DNA of 64,000 bases from Marinobacter flavimaris (GCF_002933295.1 NZ_PSSW01000001.1:62001-126000); one strand, 5' to 3'; numbered from the stretch's first letter, positions 8,538 through 17,733 are shown. The notes: generated by a model not told the origin, from the letters alone. Made by a program: numbers and translations.

Positions 8538-10415
8538 TTACAGACGGAAGCCCTGTGAGGCCTGGGTCAGGGTGGTTACCTGGGATGATAGTCGTCCGAT
8601 ATGGGCGTTGAGCTTCTGGCGGATATCCGAGGTTTCCCGGGTGTGCCCGTGGATCTGCTCCACCTTCTGGGCGATTTCCTCGGTGGTCGTTGATATCCCC
8701 TCAACAGAGGACACCACCTGATTCATGTCGCCAGCCAGTTGTTGTATCGAGCCGGTGATCTGTTCGATCGAGTGCGCCGCCTCTCTCGAGCTTTCCTCTC
8801 CCTCACCTGCGGAAGTCAGGCCCTCTTTCATCAGTCTGGAAATGGCCTGGGTTTCACGGTTGAGGGATTCCACGATCTCGGCAATCCCGTTGGTTGCCGA
8901 TACGGTCTTCTCTGCGAGGGACCGAACTTCGTCGGCAACAACCGAGAAACCGCGTCCGGCCTCGCCGGCTCTTGCCGCCTCAATCGCAGCATTCAAGGCC
9001 AGCAGGTTAGTCTGTTCAGCCAGGCCGTTGATTACGCCAACGATGGAATTGACCTTCTCGCCGGTTTTGCTCAGCTGGCTGACCTGATCGTGGGTTTTCT
9101 GGATTCTTTCGGCCAGTTCGGTCATGGTTTTCGCGCTTTGCCTGACCACCTCGGCACCGGAATGGGCGGCACCGTTGGCGCTCTGAACAGCGTCATTGAC
9201 TGACTGGGTGTACTGGGCAATATCGACCGCCGTGTGGGAGATTTCCTGAACCGCAGTGGCGGTCTGCTCGGTCTCGTCTTCAACTTGCTCGCCGTTTCTG
9301 CCCATCTGCTCTACCAGAGCATCCAGTTCAACCTGAAGCGATGACAGCGTGCGGTTACCCTCGACGACTTGCCCGATAACGTCCGAGACATCGTCCAGCA
9401 TCTTGTTGGCCGCTTCGCCCAGGCGATTAAATTCATCGTTCGGATTCCTGCCTGGCTCAAGGCGCTGACTGAGGTCACCGCCGGCGACCCGGGTGAGAAG
9501 GTTTACGGTCTCATTGAGTCGTTTCACCAGTGTTCTTGAGGCGGTCGTCAGGGTCAGGATAAGGATAATCACCACCGCAGCAGCGGTTGCAATGATCAGC
9601 CAGGTTGAGGCGGCGCGGGCCTCTTCGGCCTGCTGGCTGGTTGCCACAATAATGTCCTGGCGGAGGAGGGTGTTCTGCTCGGCAATCAGATCGCGAATAC
9701 GGGTGCCGGTGGCTGACAGTTGGTTCTCAATGGCAGACAGGTTGGCGATGAGCGATTCGGCATCGGAAAAGGCATTGGCGAACGCCTGGACAGCCTGGCC
9801 GATGTCAATTTCCTGCCAGTCCATCTCGGTGACGGTGGTCTGCATCCGCGCCAGGGCCTCACGGGTTGACTCGGCGTAGGTCGCATCGAAGGTAGACAGG
9901 TAGTCGCGGTAGGTGGAGGCGATGGTGTTGATGTCGTCGTTGAAGATGGAAATGCTGATTTGCCGAAGCCTGTCGTTTATGGCTTCGGACATTGTTGCTC
10001 TCAGACCGCTGGACGGAGTGAGGCCCAGCTGTTGATTCAGGGCCAGCCATTCGGTGCGAAGTCGGGTATACTCCGCAACCTGCTCCTGGATTTGTTGTGC
10101 AGTGGTCTTTACCGCGTCACCCGGCAGGGTTCCGGCGGATTCACTGAGCGCCGACGACTGGACCGCGAGCGACGCCAGTCTCTCCTGATAGTTCTCAACC
10201 TGGTTCGGTTCCAGATTCTCACTCGTTCTCTCGAGTGCCAGCCAGTCGTTCAGCAGGGTCAGGGACGCGGATTCATAGGCTCTTGCTTCGCTTCGGGCCT
10301 CATAAGCGTCAGATACCTTGCCGAGCCCGCTCAGGGAGGCCAGAGTGGCAATCGCCAGACCAATCAGCGTTGCAACAATCAACAGCAGGAACTTCTGTTT
10401 CCATGACAGGGCCAT
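8538..10415 (-). CDS. Methyl-accepting chemotaxis protein
   Basis: A 625-residue inner-membrane chemoreceptor. A first membrane helix (about 8-30) and a second (about 270-292) bracket a 240-residue, mostly helical periplasmic sensor; a HAMP domain follows (about 293-345), then a long cytoplasmic coiled coil. The kinase-contacting hairpin tip is [20 protein letters not shown] with [14 protein letters not shown] after it. It lacks a CheR-tethering C-terminal pentapeptide. GGAGG precedes the ATG by 6 bases. No che genes are nearby, so it is an orphan receptor; the ligand is unknown. Confidence 0.92.
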   Translation of the reverse strand: MALSWKQKFLLLIVATLIGLAIATLASLSGLGKVSDAYEARSEARAYESASLTLLNDWLALERTSENLEPNQVENYQERLASLAVQSSALSESAGTLPGDAVKTTAQQIQEQVAEYTRLRTEWLALNQQLGLTPSSGLRATMSEAINDRLRQISISIFNDDINTIASTYRDYLSTFDATYAESTREALARMQTTVTEMDWQEIDIGQAVQAFANAFSDAESLIANLSAIENQLSATGTRIRDLIAEQNTLLRQDIIVATSQQAEEARAASTWLIIATAAAVVIILILTLTTASRTLVKRLNETVNLLTRVAGGDLSQRLEPGRNPNDEFNRLGEAANKMLDDVSDVIGQVVEGNRTLSSLQVELDALVEQMGRNGEQVEDETEQTATAVQEISHTAVDIAQYTQSVNDAVQSANGAAHSGAEVVRQSAKTMTELAERIQKTHDQVSQLSKTGEKVNSIVGVINGLAEQTNLLALNAAIEAARAGEAGRGFSVVADEVRSLAEKTVSATNGIAEIVESLNRETQAISRLMKEGLTSAGEGEESSREAAHSIEQITGSIQQLAGDMNQVVSSVEGISTTTEEIAQKVEQIHGHTRETSDIRQKLNAHIGRLSSQVTTLTQASQGFRL

Positions 10416-10511
10416 TCACATCCTCCGGGGAATGTTGTTTTTCTTCGCAACTAACTGAGCTTAGACCAGTTCCGGATAAACGACGGCCCTTTTGACGACA
10501 ACCGGGAATCC

Positions 10512-11288
10512 ATGTCTGATCTCGCGATTTACCAATATCTGCTGATTGCCCTGATTTTCGTCTGGAGTGGTTTTGTCCGCTCCGGGCTGGGATTCGGTGG
10601 CGCCGTTCTGTCCCTGCCATTTCTGTTGCTGGTTCTTGATCAACCGCTCGTCTTTCTGCCGATCATTGCGGTCCACCTTCTGGTGTTTTCATCCCTGACA
10701 ATCTGGATGAACAATCGCACCGGGGCAGGCAAGCAACGTGAGGCGGGCTCGGGCACTGTCGACTGGCAATACCTGTGGCGGATCCTCGCCATCATGATTG
10801 TGCCCAAGCTAATTGGTGTATTCGGGTTGATTACCATGCCCAGTGACATCCTGAGTGCCATCATTTTCGTTATCGTGGCGCTTTATTCTGTTTCCTACAT
10901 CATCAACCGACCTTTTCGCAGTGGCAGCAAAACGGTCGACGCGATATTCCTCATGGTGGGCGGATACATCAGTGGCACTTCCCTGATCGGTGCGCCCCTG
11001 ATCATTGCCGTGGCAGCCCAGCACCTGCCCAAAGAAAAACTGCGGGATACCTTGTTCGCGCTCTGGTTCATTCTGGTGCTGATCAAGATGGCCGCTTTCG
11101 TCTGGGCCGGCATCGATCTGCAACTTATCCATCACCTCTGGCTGCTGCCATGCGCAGCCGTCGGCCATGTAATCGGGCTCTACGCCCATGACCGTATTCT
11201 CCAGGCGGAGACTCCGGTGTTCTTCCGTCTGCTGGGAACCGTGTTGCTGCTGGTGAGCAGCGTCGGTATTGTTAGCGTGCTCTGGTAG
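10512..11288 (+). CDS. TauE/SafE (TSUP) family membrane permease
   Basis: A 258-residue protein with about eight hydrophobic segments and the duplicated TSUP architecture: GFVRSGLGFGGAVLSLPF in the N-terminal half and VGGYISGTSLIGAPLI in the C-terminal half. Family members move sulfite, sulfonates or other small organosulfur anions across the inner membrane. Divergent from the chemoreceptor with a 96-bp gap. Substrate cannot be told from sequence. Confidence 0.82.
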   Translation: MSDLAIYQYLLIALIFVWSGFVRSGLGFGGAVLSLPFLLLVLDQPLVFLPIIAVHLLVFSSLTIWMNNRTGAGKQREAGSGTVDWQYLWRILAIMIVPKLIGVFGLITMPSDILSAIIFVIVALYSVSYIINRPFRSGSKTVDAIFLMVGGYISGTSLIGAPLIIAVAAQHLPKEKLRDTLFALWFILVLIKMAAFVWAGIDLQLIHHLWLLPCAAVGHVIGLYAHDRILQAETPVFFRLLGTVLLLVSSVGIVSVLW

Positions 11289-11305
11289 CAGCCAGGGCGC
11301 GAGGC

Positions 11306-11971
11306 TCAGCCTGCGCGCCCGAATACCCGTTCAAAGAAACCGGTCACCCGCACGTCTGGTATTGGCAGGCTGTCGACTTCGTCCATGGCCCGTCGCCAGA
11401 ACTTCTCGGGGTCGTCCAGATGCGCAACTTTGGCGCGCTCGTCCGGACTGTAGTGGTTGTGCTCCCCGGCAATGCCCTCGGCCATCAGTTCCTGGGTCCA
11501 GAGGTAGATTGCAGCCCGAACGGTCCTGAGGAGCCGGCAATAAACGTCGCGACTCAGGTTGATGGCCAGCTCGGCGGTCAGGTTGATCTGCTTCTGCAAC
11601 ACGGCCATCTCGTCTTTTTCCAGCAAAACCCGGTTGCCGTTGCCCTTTTTGCAACTCACACAGGTTTTCTCAAGAGCTTTCACGCCCTCGAGCAGATCCA
11701 TGTAGCCAAACTCCTCTTTTTGCTGATCATCTACTGGAGCGGGGATCCAACCATACTGGGGGGATTTGGCAACAATGTGCCCGTGTAGCTGCCTACGATA
11801 AGGCGGTGCGGCAGCAACATCCTGATATCCATCAAATTCGGTGCGTAGCCAGGCCGCCATTTTACGGTGACGAAGCATCATGGCCAGGGTAATGGCAGAG
11901 GGCATGATCTCTTCGAGCAGCTCTGCGGAGTCCCGCGTGCGTTCGTCGAGGTGGTTTACGGATGTCGACAT
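11306..11971 (-). CDS. AbiTii-like protein (orphan)
   Basis: A 221-residue soluble protein. The N-terminal 80 residues (LLEEIMPSAITLAMMLRHRK, WLRTEFDGYQD, PPYRRQLHG, YGWIPAPVDD) resemble, by eye, the AbiTii domain found in some abortive-infection and other defence-associated proteins. The C-terminal half is helical (LTAELAINLSRDVYCRLLRT) with no recognised catalytic motif. A CxxC pair (CVSCKKG, about residue 108) is present. The start at 11971 is fixed by a strong GGAGGAG site; longer in-frame starts lie upstream of it. No toxin or phage gene is adjacent. The domain call is a recollection-based match and could be wrong. Confidence 0.5.
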   Translation of the reverse strand: MSTSVNHLDERTRDSAELLEEIMPSAITLAMMLRHRKMAAWLRTEFDGYQDVAAAPPYRRQLHGHIVAKSPQYGWIPAPVDDQQKEEFGYMDLLEGVKALEKTCVSCKKGNGNRVLLEKDEMAVLQKQINLTAELAINLSRDVYCRLLRTVRAAIYLWTQELMAEGIAGEHNHYSPDERAKVAHLDDPEKFWRRAMDEVDSLPIPDVRVTGFFERVFGRAG

Positions 11972-12161
11972 TTCTCCTCCTCGGCAACGGGTTGGCCGGT
12001 TCGTGGACCCGTTGTCCGTTTGTTGTTTTTGGCATTCGGTGGTTGTATGTGTCATTACCGATGTCTAAAAAGTAGACAGATAATCTCAAGCGCGCCGTTG
12101 TAAAAAAGTTACTGCTTTGTAACGGCCGGTAAGCAGCCAGACCAGGGGCAGGAAGAGCGTC

Positions 12162-12818
12162 ATGAATCAGGACAATGGCTTCGAGTTGCAGAGAGCGTCC
12201 ATGGTGGATTATCAGCTTCGAGCCCGTGGAATCGGGTCGCCGCTGGTGCTGGAGGCCATGGGTCGGGTGCCGCGTGAGCGCTTCATTCCAGAACGTATGA
12301 AGGACTGCGCCTACGATGATGGTCCTCTTCCGATCGGTGCGGGGCAGACCATTTCACAGCCTTACATCGTGGCGTTGATGACGGAAGCACTGGATCTGGA
12401 GGGTGGAGAAAGGGTTCTGGATATCGGCACAGGTTCGGGTTACGCGGCTGCCGTTCTGGGCTGTATTGCAAGCGAGGTGTTCAGCATCGAACGGGTTCGG
12501 GAACTGGCCGATCGCGCAGCCCGAACGCTGGCCGCCGAGGGTTTTGACAATGTCCGGGTTCGCTGTGGCGATGGCACAATAGGTTGGTCCGAGCACCAGC
12601 CTTTCGATGGCATCATCGTGGCTGCCGGTGCGCCATCGGTGCCGGAATCATTGAAGCATCAGCTGGCGGTTGGCGGGCACCTGGTCATACCGGTGGGGTC
12701 GGAGCATTCGGTTCAGTCGCTGGAACGTATTACCCGGCTGACAGAGAACGAATTCCGGACCGAGGACCTCGGCGCAGTCCGGTTCGTTCCCCTGATCGGT
12801 GAACAGGGGTGGTCGTGA
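12162..12818 (+). CDS. pcm: Protein-L-isoaspartate O-methyltransferase
   Basis: A 218-residue cytoplasmic methyltransferase of normal Pcm length. GQTISQPYIVALM is the family-specific active-site strand and VLDIGTGSGYAAAVLG the SAM-binding motif I. It methylates isoaspartyl residues in damaged proteins to start their repair. AGGAAGAG precedes the ATG. Usually found next to surE, nlpD or rpoS; none is here. Convergent with the DUF1338 gene with only 22 bp between; a 6-bp stem in that gap is too weak to call a terminator. Confidence 0.93.
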   Translation: MNQDNGFELQRASMVDYQLRARGIGSPLVLEAMGRVPRERFIPERMKDCAYDDGPLPIGAGQTISQPYIVALMTEALDLEGGERVLDIGTGSGYAAAVLGCIASEVFSIERVRELADRAARTLAAEGFDNVRVRCGDGTIGWSEHQPFDGIIVAAGAPSVPESLKHQLAVGGHLVIPVGSEHSVQSLERITRLTENEFRTEDLGAVRFVPLIGEQGWS

Positions 12819-12840
12819 CCGCGAGTCTTTGCACGCAGAC

Positions 12841-13647
12841 TCAGCTGCCGGCGTTCGTGCTCTCGAAGATCTTGTCGGCCGATGCCGCTACGAAGCCCGA
12901 GTAGAGCCGGCCATCCGGTTTCGGATAACGCAGGGCAAATTCGTAGAAACAACTGGGTATGGTTACCGTCTCGTCGGTAAAGGTAACCGGCACCCGGTCG
13001 GCCATGGTTGAGGACTGCTCCAGCAAGTCTTCCGGGGAGCCTTTTACTTCACCGCCGGATGAATTCACCGTATAGCCATGATCTTTCAGCAACTGATTGA
13101 TTTCCGGAACCGAACCGAACTGTTCCAGATGGTTGATGCTGACCGTGAAATGGTTTGCGCGGTAGCCCCAGGCGGCCATCCAGGCGGCGTACTCGCTTTC
13201 CTTCATCAGCTGGCGGTAGGTGTCGTAGTCGACCTCCCAATGGCGTCCCGAATAGAGAAAATCATCAGCAGTAACCGCCTCCGGCTTTACCTGGCCGACA
13301 AGACTTTTAACCACCGATTGCAGCTCCGGCGAGCATTGCTCTACAAGCAGCTCGGAAATAAACACCTTGGGCAGTTCCCGGGAGGGGTGCTCATAGTGGC
13401 GGGCATAAAGCTTTTTGGCCTCGAAGTGGTATTCGCCGCCTTCTTCATAGCCGAGACTGAGAAAGTGCTCTGCCAGAGCGTCCAGCCGAACAGGGTCGAG
13501 GTTGAAGGTGCGAAGCGCAATGTGGTCGTTGACGATGGCCTGCCCCTCTTCGGCGCCCAGGATTTTATGTATGCGATCGGCCGAAGGGGTTACCTGGCGG
13601 TAGGACTCCCAGAGTCTCGCAAACAGGGTGTCCGGATCAGTGTGCAT
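12841..13647 (-). CDS. DUF1338 protein, 2-oxoadipate dioxygenase/decarboxylase-like
   Basis: A 268-residue protein of the DUF1338 family, whose characterised member HglS is an iron-dependent 2-oxoadipate dioxygenase/decarboxylase in lysine catabolism. Likely metal ligands include H42 in VNDHIALRTF and the His in YRANHFTVSINH. It is much shorter than HglS (about 460 residues), so the substrate may differ. GAGGAG lies 7 bases before the ATG. The start overlaps the end of the AstA-like gene by 11 bp, so the two form one operon, divergent from an Lrp regulator. Confidence 0.8.
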   Translation of the reverse strand: MHTDPDTLFARLWESYRQVTPSADRIHKILGAEEGQAIVNDHIALRTFNLDPVRLDALAEHFLSLGYEEGGEYHFEAKKLYARHYEHPSRELPKVFISELLVEQCSPELQSVVKSLVGQVKPEAVTADDFLYSGRHWEVDYDTYRQLMKESEYAAWMAAWGYRANHFTVSINHLEQFGSVPEINQLLKDHGYTVNSSGGEVKGSPEDLLEQSSTMADRVPVTFTDETVTIPSCFYEFALRYPKPDGRLYSGFVAASADKIFESTNAGS

Positions 13648-14758
13648 AGCGAATCTCCTCAGTAACCGGTTTTTGGCAGGGCTGTTGACGCCCCCGTGAC
13701 TCTTCCCTGGACTGGCTCAGTGGCAGATAGCAGGCCAGGCTATATCCGCCAAGGTTCAGTTCGTTCGCCAGTTGCTCTGGCACTGACAGGCTATTGGCAT
13801 CGGGGTTCGGCAGGACCTGCTCGGTTACCGTAGCCCTGAAGCCTGAACAGCCAGCATTGGCAACTATAGCGGATCCAACGGTGTTTCCAGCAATATTCCA
13901 GGAACTCCGGTTGCCTTTCTGTAGCCTTGCGCGGGTAAGAAGGGTATCGCGCACGCTGGCGATGTCCGATCTGGCGCACTCCAGTGTTGGCCCTCCATCC
14001 AGAAGATCCACGAAGCCCCGGTGGCGAAAACCTTCGCGCTCCAGCATGTGTCGGGCAGGGCGCGTATCTTCATGGACCTGGCCGATAACCGCCCTGGCTG
14101 CATCGGTCATCTGCCGGGTGAACAATGGCGTTGCGGGGATAAAGCGTTCAACAAAACCGCTCTGGCCACAGCAGGCCAGCTGTGTGGCAGACATGAAATC
14201 AAGATCTGCTACGTGATGTTTGAGCCAGTCCCAGAACGGGGATCGGCCGGCATGGTCTGAAACGCCGCGCATTTCTGCAATAACGGTGTCCGCAAAACGC
14301 TCCGGGTGCAGTGCCATGAACAGAAATCGAACCCGGGACAGGAGCTTGCCCGCATTGGCCCGGCGAAATCCGGGCCGAAGATACAGCGAGCATACCTCGG
14401 TGCAACCGGTGTAATGCTGGCATCGGGTAAGGCTTTCCTCGGCGTGACGTTTCCGGGGATCTTCCTCGTGATGGATAACCGCGTTACGGCGGAAATGCAC
14501 GAGCGGGCGGGATAAGCCTGCAGCAGCTTCTATGCCGGTGGTCCCCATAATCTGGCCGGTCGCACTGTCTTCAAGCACAAAAAGATAATGCTCATCGCCG
14601 GGAGTGGTCACAGTCCGTGCAAAGCTCTCAACCGAATGATCGATCTTGCGGCTCAGGGCATCGCGATCCGGCATCAGCGAGGTGAAGCCGGGGCCGGATT
14701 CCACTGCGATCTGCATCAGGGCGTCAAGATCCTTGGGGGTAATCGGTCGAATTATCAT
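13637..14758 (-). CDS. Arginine/ornithine N-succinyltransferase (AstA-like)
   Basis: A 373-residue acyltransferase of the AstA family: FRRANAGKLLSRVRFLFMA, RFADTVIAEMRGVSD, and AVIGQVHEDTRPARHML are characteristic blocks. AstA transfers succinyl from succinyl-CoA to arginine in the AST pathway. None of astB, astC, astD or astE is adjacent; the partner is a DUF1338 oxygenase. The C-terminus extends about 30 residues beyond usual AstA. Start chosen at MIIRPITPKD rather than six codons upstream because this is where family homology begins. Its true acceptor may not be arginine. Confidence 0.8.
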   Translation of the reverse strand: MIIRPITPKDLDALMQIAVESGPGFTSLMPDRDALSRKIDHSVESFARTVTTPGDEHYLFVLEDSATGQIMGTTGIEAAAGLSRPLVHFRRNAVIHHEEDPRKRHAEESLTRCQHYTGCTEVCSLYLRPGFRRANAGKLLSRVRFLFMALHPERFADTVIAEMRGVSDHAGRSPFWDWLKHHVADLDFMSATQLACCGQSGFVERFIPATPLFTRQMTDAARAVIGQVHEDTRPARHMLEREGFRHRGFVDLLDGGPTLECARSDIASVRDTLLTRARLQKGNRSSWNIAGNTVGSAIVANAGCSGFRATVTEQVLPNPDANSLSVPEQLANELNLGGYSLACYLPLSQSREESRGRQQPCQKPVTEEIRYAH

Positions 14759-14876
14759 GGCGATCTTCCTGGGCATTGTTTTGGGCCCAGTATGAAAGCC
14801 GTCAGGGCCATAATGCAGCTGCAGAATGATCGAAATGATCTACAATGGATGCAAACTGTAAAGTAGGTTTGGCAAT

Positions 14877-15305
14877 ATGATCAGTTCACGGGACCAGAAA
14901 CTGCTAATGCTGCTGCGGCAGAATGCCCGGGCCAGTGTCACCGAGCTCGCCAAAGCCATGCATGTGTCACGGTCGACGGTGCAGAACCGTATCGCGCGGC
15001 TGGAGGCCAGCGGTGTCATCCGTGGTTACTCGGTTCAGTTGGGGGGTGAGTTTTCGGCGAGCCAGGTGGAGGCTCACGTATCGATCAAAGTGTTCCAGAA
15101 GCTCACCGGCAGAACCAATGCTGCCCTGGAGCAAATCAGCCAGGTATCGCAGCTGTTTTCCGTCAGTGGGGAGTACGACCTAATTGCCATTGTTCAAGCT
15201 CAGTCCCTGGAGGAACTGAGCGCCGTACTGGATGACATTGGCAACCTTGAGGGAGTTGAGAGGACCAACTCTGCCGTTGTCCTCGAAACCCGGTTTCGGC
15301 GTTAA
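14877..15305 (+). CDS. Lrp/AsnC family transcriptional regulator
   Basis: A 142-residue regulator with an N-terminal helix-turn-helix (VTELAKAMHVSRSTVQNRI, about 20-38) and a C-terminal RAM ligand-sensing domain (about 65-140). It is divergent from the AstA-DUF1338 operon across a 118-bp gap holding a TGCAGCTGCA palindrome (14814-14823) and a direct repeat ATGATC-gaa-ATGATC, both possible binding sites. The arrangement suggests an amino acid or derived oxoacid as ligand and the operon as target. Confidence 0.87.
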   Translation: MISSRDQKLLMLLRQNARASVTELAKAMHVSRSTVQNRIARLEASGVIRGYSVQLGGEFSASQVEAHVSIKVFQKLTGRTNAALEQISQVSQLFSVSGEYDLIAIVQAQSLEELSAVLDDIGNLEGVERTNSAVVLETRFRR

Positions 15306-15320
15306 ACCGGTTTTCCCGGG

Positions 15321-15428
15321 TCAGGTGCCCAGCATGCCCGCATAGGCGCTGTAGAAAAAGGCACCGGAACCCAGAAGAATGATGCCCCAGGCCGGAAAGA
15401 TTAAAAACGAACGTTTTGGTTTGCTCAT
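15321..15428 (-). CDS. Small predicted membrane protein, 35 residues
   Basis: A short frame encoding MSKPKRSFLIFPAWGIILL and continuing to GMLGT. The basic N-terminus followed by one hydrophobic span (about residues 8-30) is typical of small inner-membrane proteins. The ribosome site is weak (GGA 8 bases upstream). It sits alone between the Lrp gene (convergent, 15 bp away) and a palindrome. No family recognised; real expression is uncertain. Confidence 0.5.
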   Translation of the reverse strand: MSKPKRSFLIFPAWGIILLGSGAFFYSAYAGMLGT

Positions 15429-15454
15429 GGCTACATCCAATTTGCTCGAAAAGG

Positions 15455-15468
15455 AGGGTGTACACCCT
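15455..15468. promoter_or_regulatory. 14-bp perfect palindrome upstream of small membrane ORF
   Basis: AGGGTGTACACCCT is a perfect 14-bp palindrome, 27 bp before the start of the 35-residue ORF and about 180 bp before the acyl-CoA ligase. TetR- or GntR-type repressors bind sites like this. A second dyad, TGTTAC-N12-GTAACA, lies at 15493-15516. The regulator is unknown. Confidence 0.35.
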
Positions 15469-15564
15469 TCACACTAGCTCAAACTTGACAAATGTTACGA
15501 AAAATTTTGAGTAACAGTTCTCGGGCGAGGATTAATTTGCCAATGGCGCGGGCACTAATTGCTA

Positions 15565-15592
15565 TTGAGCGGGTCTGAAATGACGCTAGTAT
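15565..15592 (+). promoter_or_regulatory. Putative sigma-70 promoter of the acyl-CoA ligase
   Basis: TTGAGC (15565-15570) and TAGTAT (15587-15592) are separated by 16 bp. Predicted transcription would start near 15599, about 48 bases before the ATG at 15647, which has an AAGGAG ribosome site. Confidence 0.4.
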
Positions 15593-15646
15593 GAATCGCA
15601 ATGGCATGACCTAAACACGAAGGACAATAACAAAAAGGAGCCGTTT

Positions 15647-17329
15647 ATGGCGGTAGACCCCCGGAAGCAGACCTCACTCCATTGCCTGTATTACTGGGCA
15701 GAGGAAACCCCCGACAACGTTTACCTTACTCAGCCTTACCCGGATGGCCGGGTGGAAGATATTACCTGGAGAGAAGCAGCCGATCAGGTATCCCGCATGG
15801 CGGCTTACCTGGACAGCCTGAAGCTTCCGGAACCTAGCAATATCAGTATCCTCGGCAAAAACAGCGCGCACTGGATCCTGGCCGATCTGGCGATCTGGGC
15901 GGCAGGCCATGTGTCGGTGCCACTTTATCCCACGCTCAACGGAGATACTGCTGCCTACGTTCTCGAGCACAGTGAGGCAAAGCTCCTGTTCCTCGGAAAA
16001 CTGGACGGGACCGCGGACGGCTGGAACGACATCAAGAACCACATTCCGGCAGATTTGCCGCTCATTTCCCTGCCCTTGTCGCCACGGGATGATACTCCGA
16101 AGTGGTCGGATATTGTGGCCGAACGGTCGCCTGCGCAGCCCAAGCTGCCGGATCCGGATAACCTGGCCACGATTGTCTATACCTCCGGCAGCACTGGTCG
16201 CCCCAAGGGCGTCATGCATAGCTTCCGGACCATGATTTCAGTAGCTGATGGCCTGCAGCAGTTGTTCCCGGTTTCCTCTGACGAGCGCATGCTTTCTTAC
16301 CTGCCCCTGGCTCACGTGGCCGAGCGGGCAGCCGTCGAAACGCAGTCCCTCTACTATGGCTTTCATCTCTATTTTGCGAATTCCCTGGATACCTTCCAGG
16401 AGGACCTGCAGCGGGCAAGGCCGACGCTGTTTTTCTCGGTCCCGCGCCTGTGGATGAAGTTCTATCTTGGTGTAAACGCCAAACTGCCGCCCAAAAAGCA
16501 GAAGTTGCTCTTCAGTCTCCCCATTATCAGCGGCCTTGTGAAGAAGAAGGTCTTGAAACAGCTGGGGCTGGATTATTGTCGGGCAGCCCTGACCGGCGCA
16601 GCGCCGCTGTCAGCGGACATCGTTAACTGGTATCGCAACCTTGGGCTCGAGCTGCTGGAAGTGTACGGGATGTCGGAAAACTTCGGCTATTCCCACGCCA
16701 ACCGACCAGGCCAGGCTCGCGCCGGTTCGGTAGGTATGGCGAATCCAGGGGTCGAGCACCGCATCGGAGAGGGCGGAGAAGTCCAGGTGAAAAGCCCGGG
16801 CCAGATGCTGGGTTACTACAAGAATGAGGAGAAAACCAAGGAGGACCTCACCGAGGATGGCTTCCTGAAAACCGGAGATATGGGCGAGATCGATCGGGAC
16901 GGCACCCTCCGTATCACAGGCCGGGTAAAGGATCTGTTCAAAACCTCCAAAGGCAAATACGTGGTGCCGGTGCCCATCGAAAACCGGTTTAATCATCCAA
17001 AGGCCGAAGTGGTCTGTGTGGCCGGTGCCAACCAGCCGCAGCCTTGCCTGATGGTCCTGCTGTCGGAAGAGGCCAGGGATGAACTGGAGACCGGAATGGA
17101 TCGCGGTGAGCTCGAGCAGGAACTTGCGGCCGAACTGGAGGCGGTGAACGCGGAGTGCGAGTCCCACGAGAAGGTAGCTTTTGTCGTGGTGGTTCGGGAG
17201 CCCTGGACTATGGAAAACGGCATGCTGACGCCGACCATGAAGATCAAGCGGAATGTGATAGAAGATTTCTACAACCAGAAGATGGACGACTGGTTCAGCC
17301 AGAAGAAAAAAGTCGTTTGGGAATTCTGA
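15647..17329 (+). CDS. Long-chain acyl-CoA ligase (AMP-forming)
   Basis: A 560-residue ANL-family adenylating enzyme. The P-loop YTSGSTGRPKG is near residue 178, EVYGMSENFGYSH is the A5 region, and KTGDMGEIDRDGTLRITGRVKD covers the ATP-ribose-binding Asp and hinge. KTSKGKYVVP and the near C-terminal TPTMKIKRN (A10 lysine) are intact. The overall layout resembles eukaryotic-like FAA-type bacterial ligases rather than E. coli FadD. It would activate free fatty acids to acyl-CoA. Monocistronic, with its own promoter candidate and a strong terminator. Chain-length preference is unknown. Confidence 0.87.
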   Translation: MAVDPRKQTSLHCLYYWAEETPDNVYLTQPYPDGRVEDITWREAADQVSRMAAYLDSLKLPEPSNISILGKNSAHWILADLAIWAAGHVSVPLYPTLNGDTAAYVLEHSEAKLLFLGKLDGTADGWNDIKNHIPADLPLISLPLSPRDDTPKWSDIVAERSPAQPKLPDPDNLATIVYTSGSTGRPKGVMHSFRTMISVADGLQQLFPVSSDERMLSYLPLAHVAERAAVETQSLYYGFHLYFANSLDTFQEDLQRARPTLFFSVPRLWMKFYLGVNAKLPPKKQKLLFSLPIISGLVKKKVLKQLGLDYCRAALTGAAPLSADIVNWYRNLGLELLEVYGMSENFGYSHANRPGQARAGSVGMANPGVEHRIGEGGEVQVKSPGQMLGYYKNEEKTKEDLTEDGFLKTGDMGEIDRDGTLRITGRVKDLFKTSKGKYVVPVPIENRFNHPKAEVVCVAGANQPQPCLMVLLSEEARDELETGMDRGELEQELAAELEAVNAECESHEKVAFVVVVREPWTMENGMLTPTMKIKRNVIEDFYNQKMDDWFSQKKKVVWEF

Positions 17330-17340
17330 TCCGCTAACGT

Positions 17341-17377
17341 AAAACGCCGTTGGTTCCCTGGGAGCCAACGGCGTTTT
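17341..17377 (+). terminator. Rho-independent terminator after the acyl-CoA ligase
   Basis: Perfect 13-bp arms, AAAACGCCGTTGG (17341-17353) and CCAACGGCGTTTT (17365-17377), enclose an 11-base loop 11 bp after the stop. The arm ends in TTTT on the plus strand and, by symmetry, on the minus strand, so it can also stop transcription arriving from the small ORF at 17447-17641. Confidence 0.85.
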
Positions 17378-17446
17378 CAAATCCTTATGTTCTTTCTGTT
17401 CTCAGCCTGAGCGATCTCCCCGCTCATGCCAGATTCTGCTGCCGTT

Positions 17447-17641
17447 TTAGTGGCCGCCCTGCATCTGGCTCATGTCCGGAGCAACGTTTGCTGCTTTCCG
17501 GTTGAAGCTCCGCATCTTGCGACTGAAAAACTGTACCGCCTGCTTTGCCGCAGCACGGGTATACTGGCGCCTGACCTCAGCACTGTTGTGGAGGATACTG
17601 GACGGCAGCGGGTTTACGGTTGCGATATGGTTCTGAGTCAT
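17447..17641 (-). CDS. Small basic protein, 64 residues, unknown function
   Basis: A 64-residue protein, MTQNHIATVNPLPSS onward, basic and probably helical in the middle (VRRQYTRAAAKQAVQFFSRK), ending in a Met/Gly/His-rich tail. AAGGAGG lies 8 bases before the ATG, which supports it as a real gene. It is divergent from a LysR regulator and shares the bidirectional terminator with the acyl-CoA ligase. No family recognised. Confidence 0.65.
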   Translation of the reverse strand: MTQNHIATVNPLPSSILHNSAEVRRQYTRAAAKQAVQFFSRKMRSFNRKAANVAPDMSQMQGGH

Positions 17642-17733
17642 AGCGCCTTCCTCCTTTTTAATGAGTGTATTGATTTTGGTAGGTAGGTTAGTTAGGGATC
17701 TACCTTTAATTTAAAAGCGATTCTAAGGGTTCT

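Noticed and set aside
12819..12840. GAGTCT/AGACTC hairpin between pcm and the DUF1338 gene as terminator
   Set aside because: Only a 6-bp stem and no T-run.
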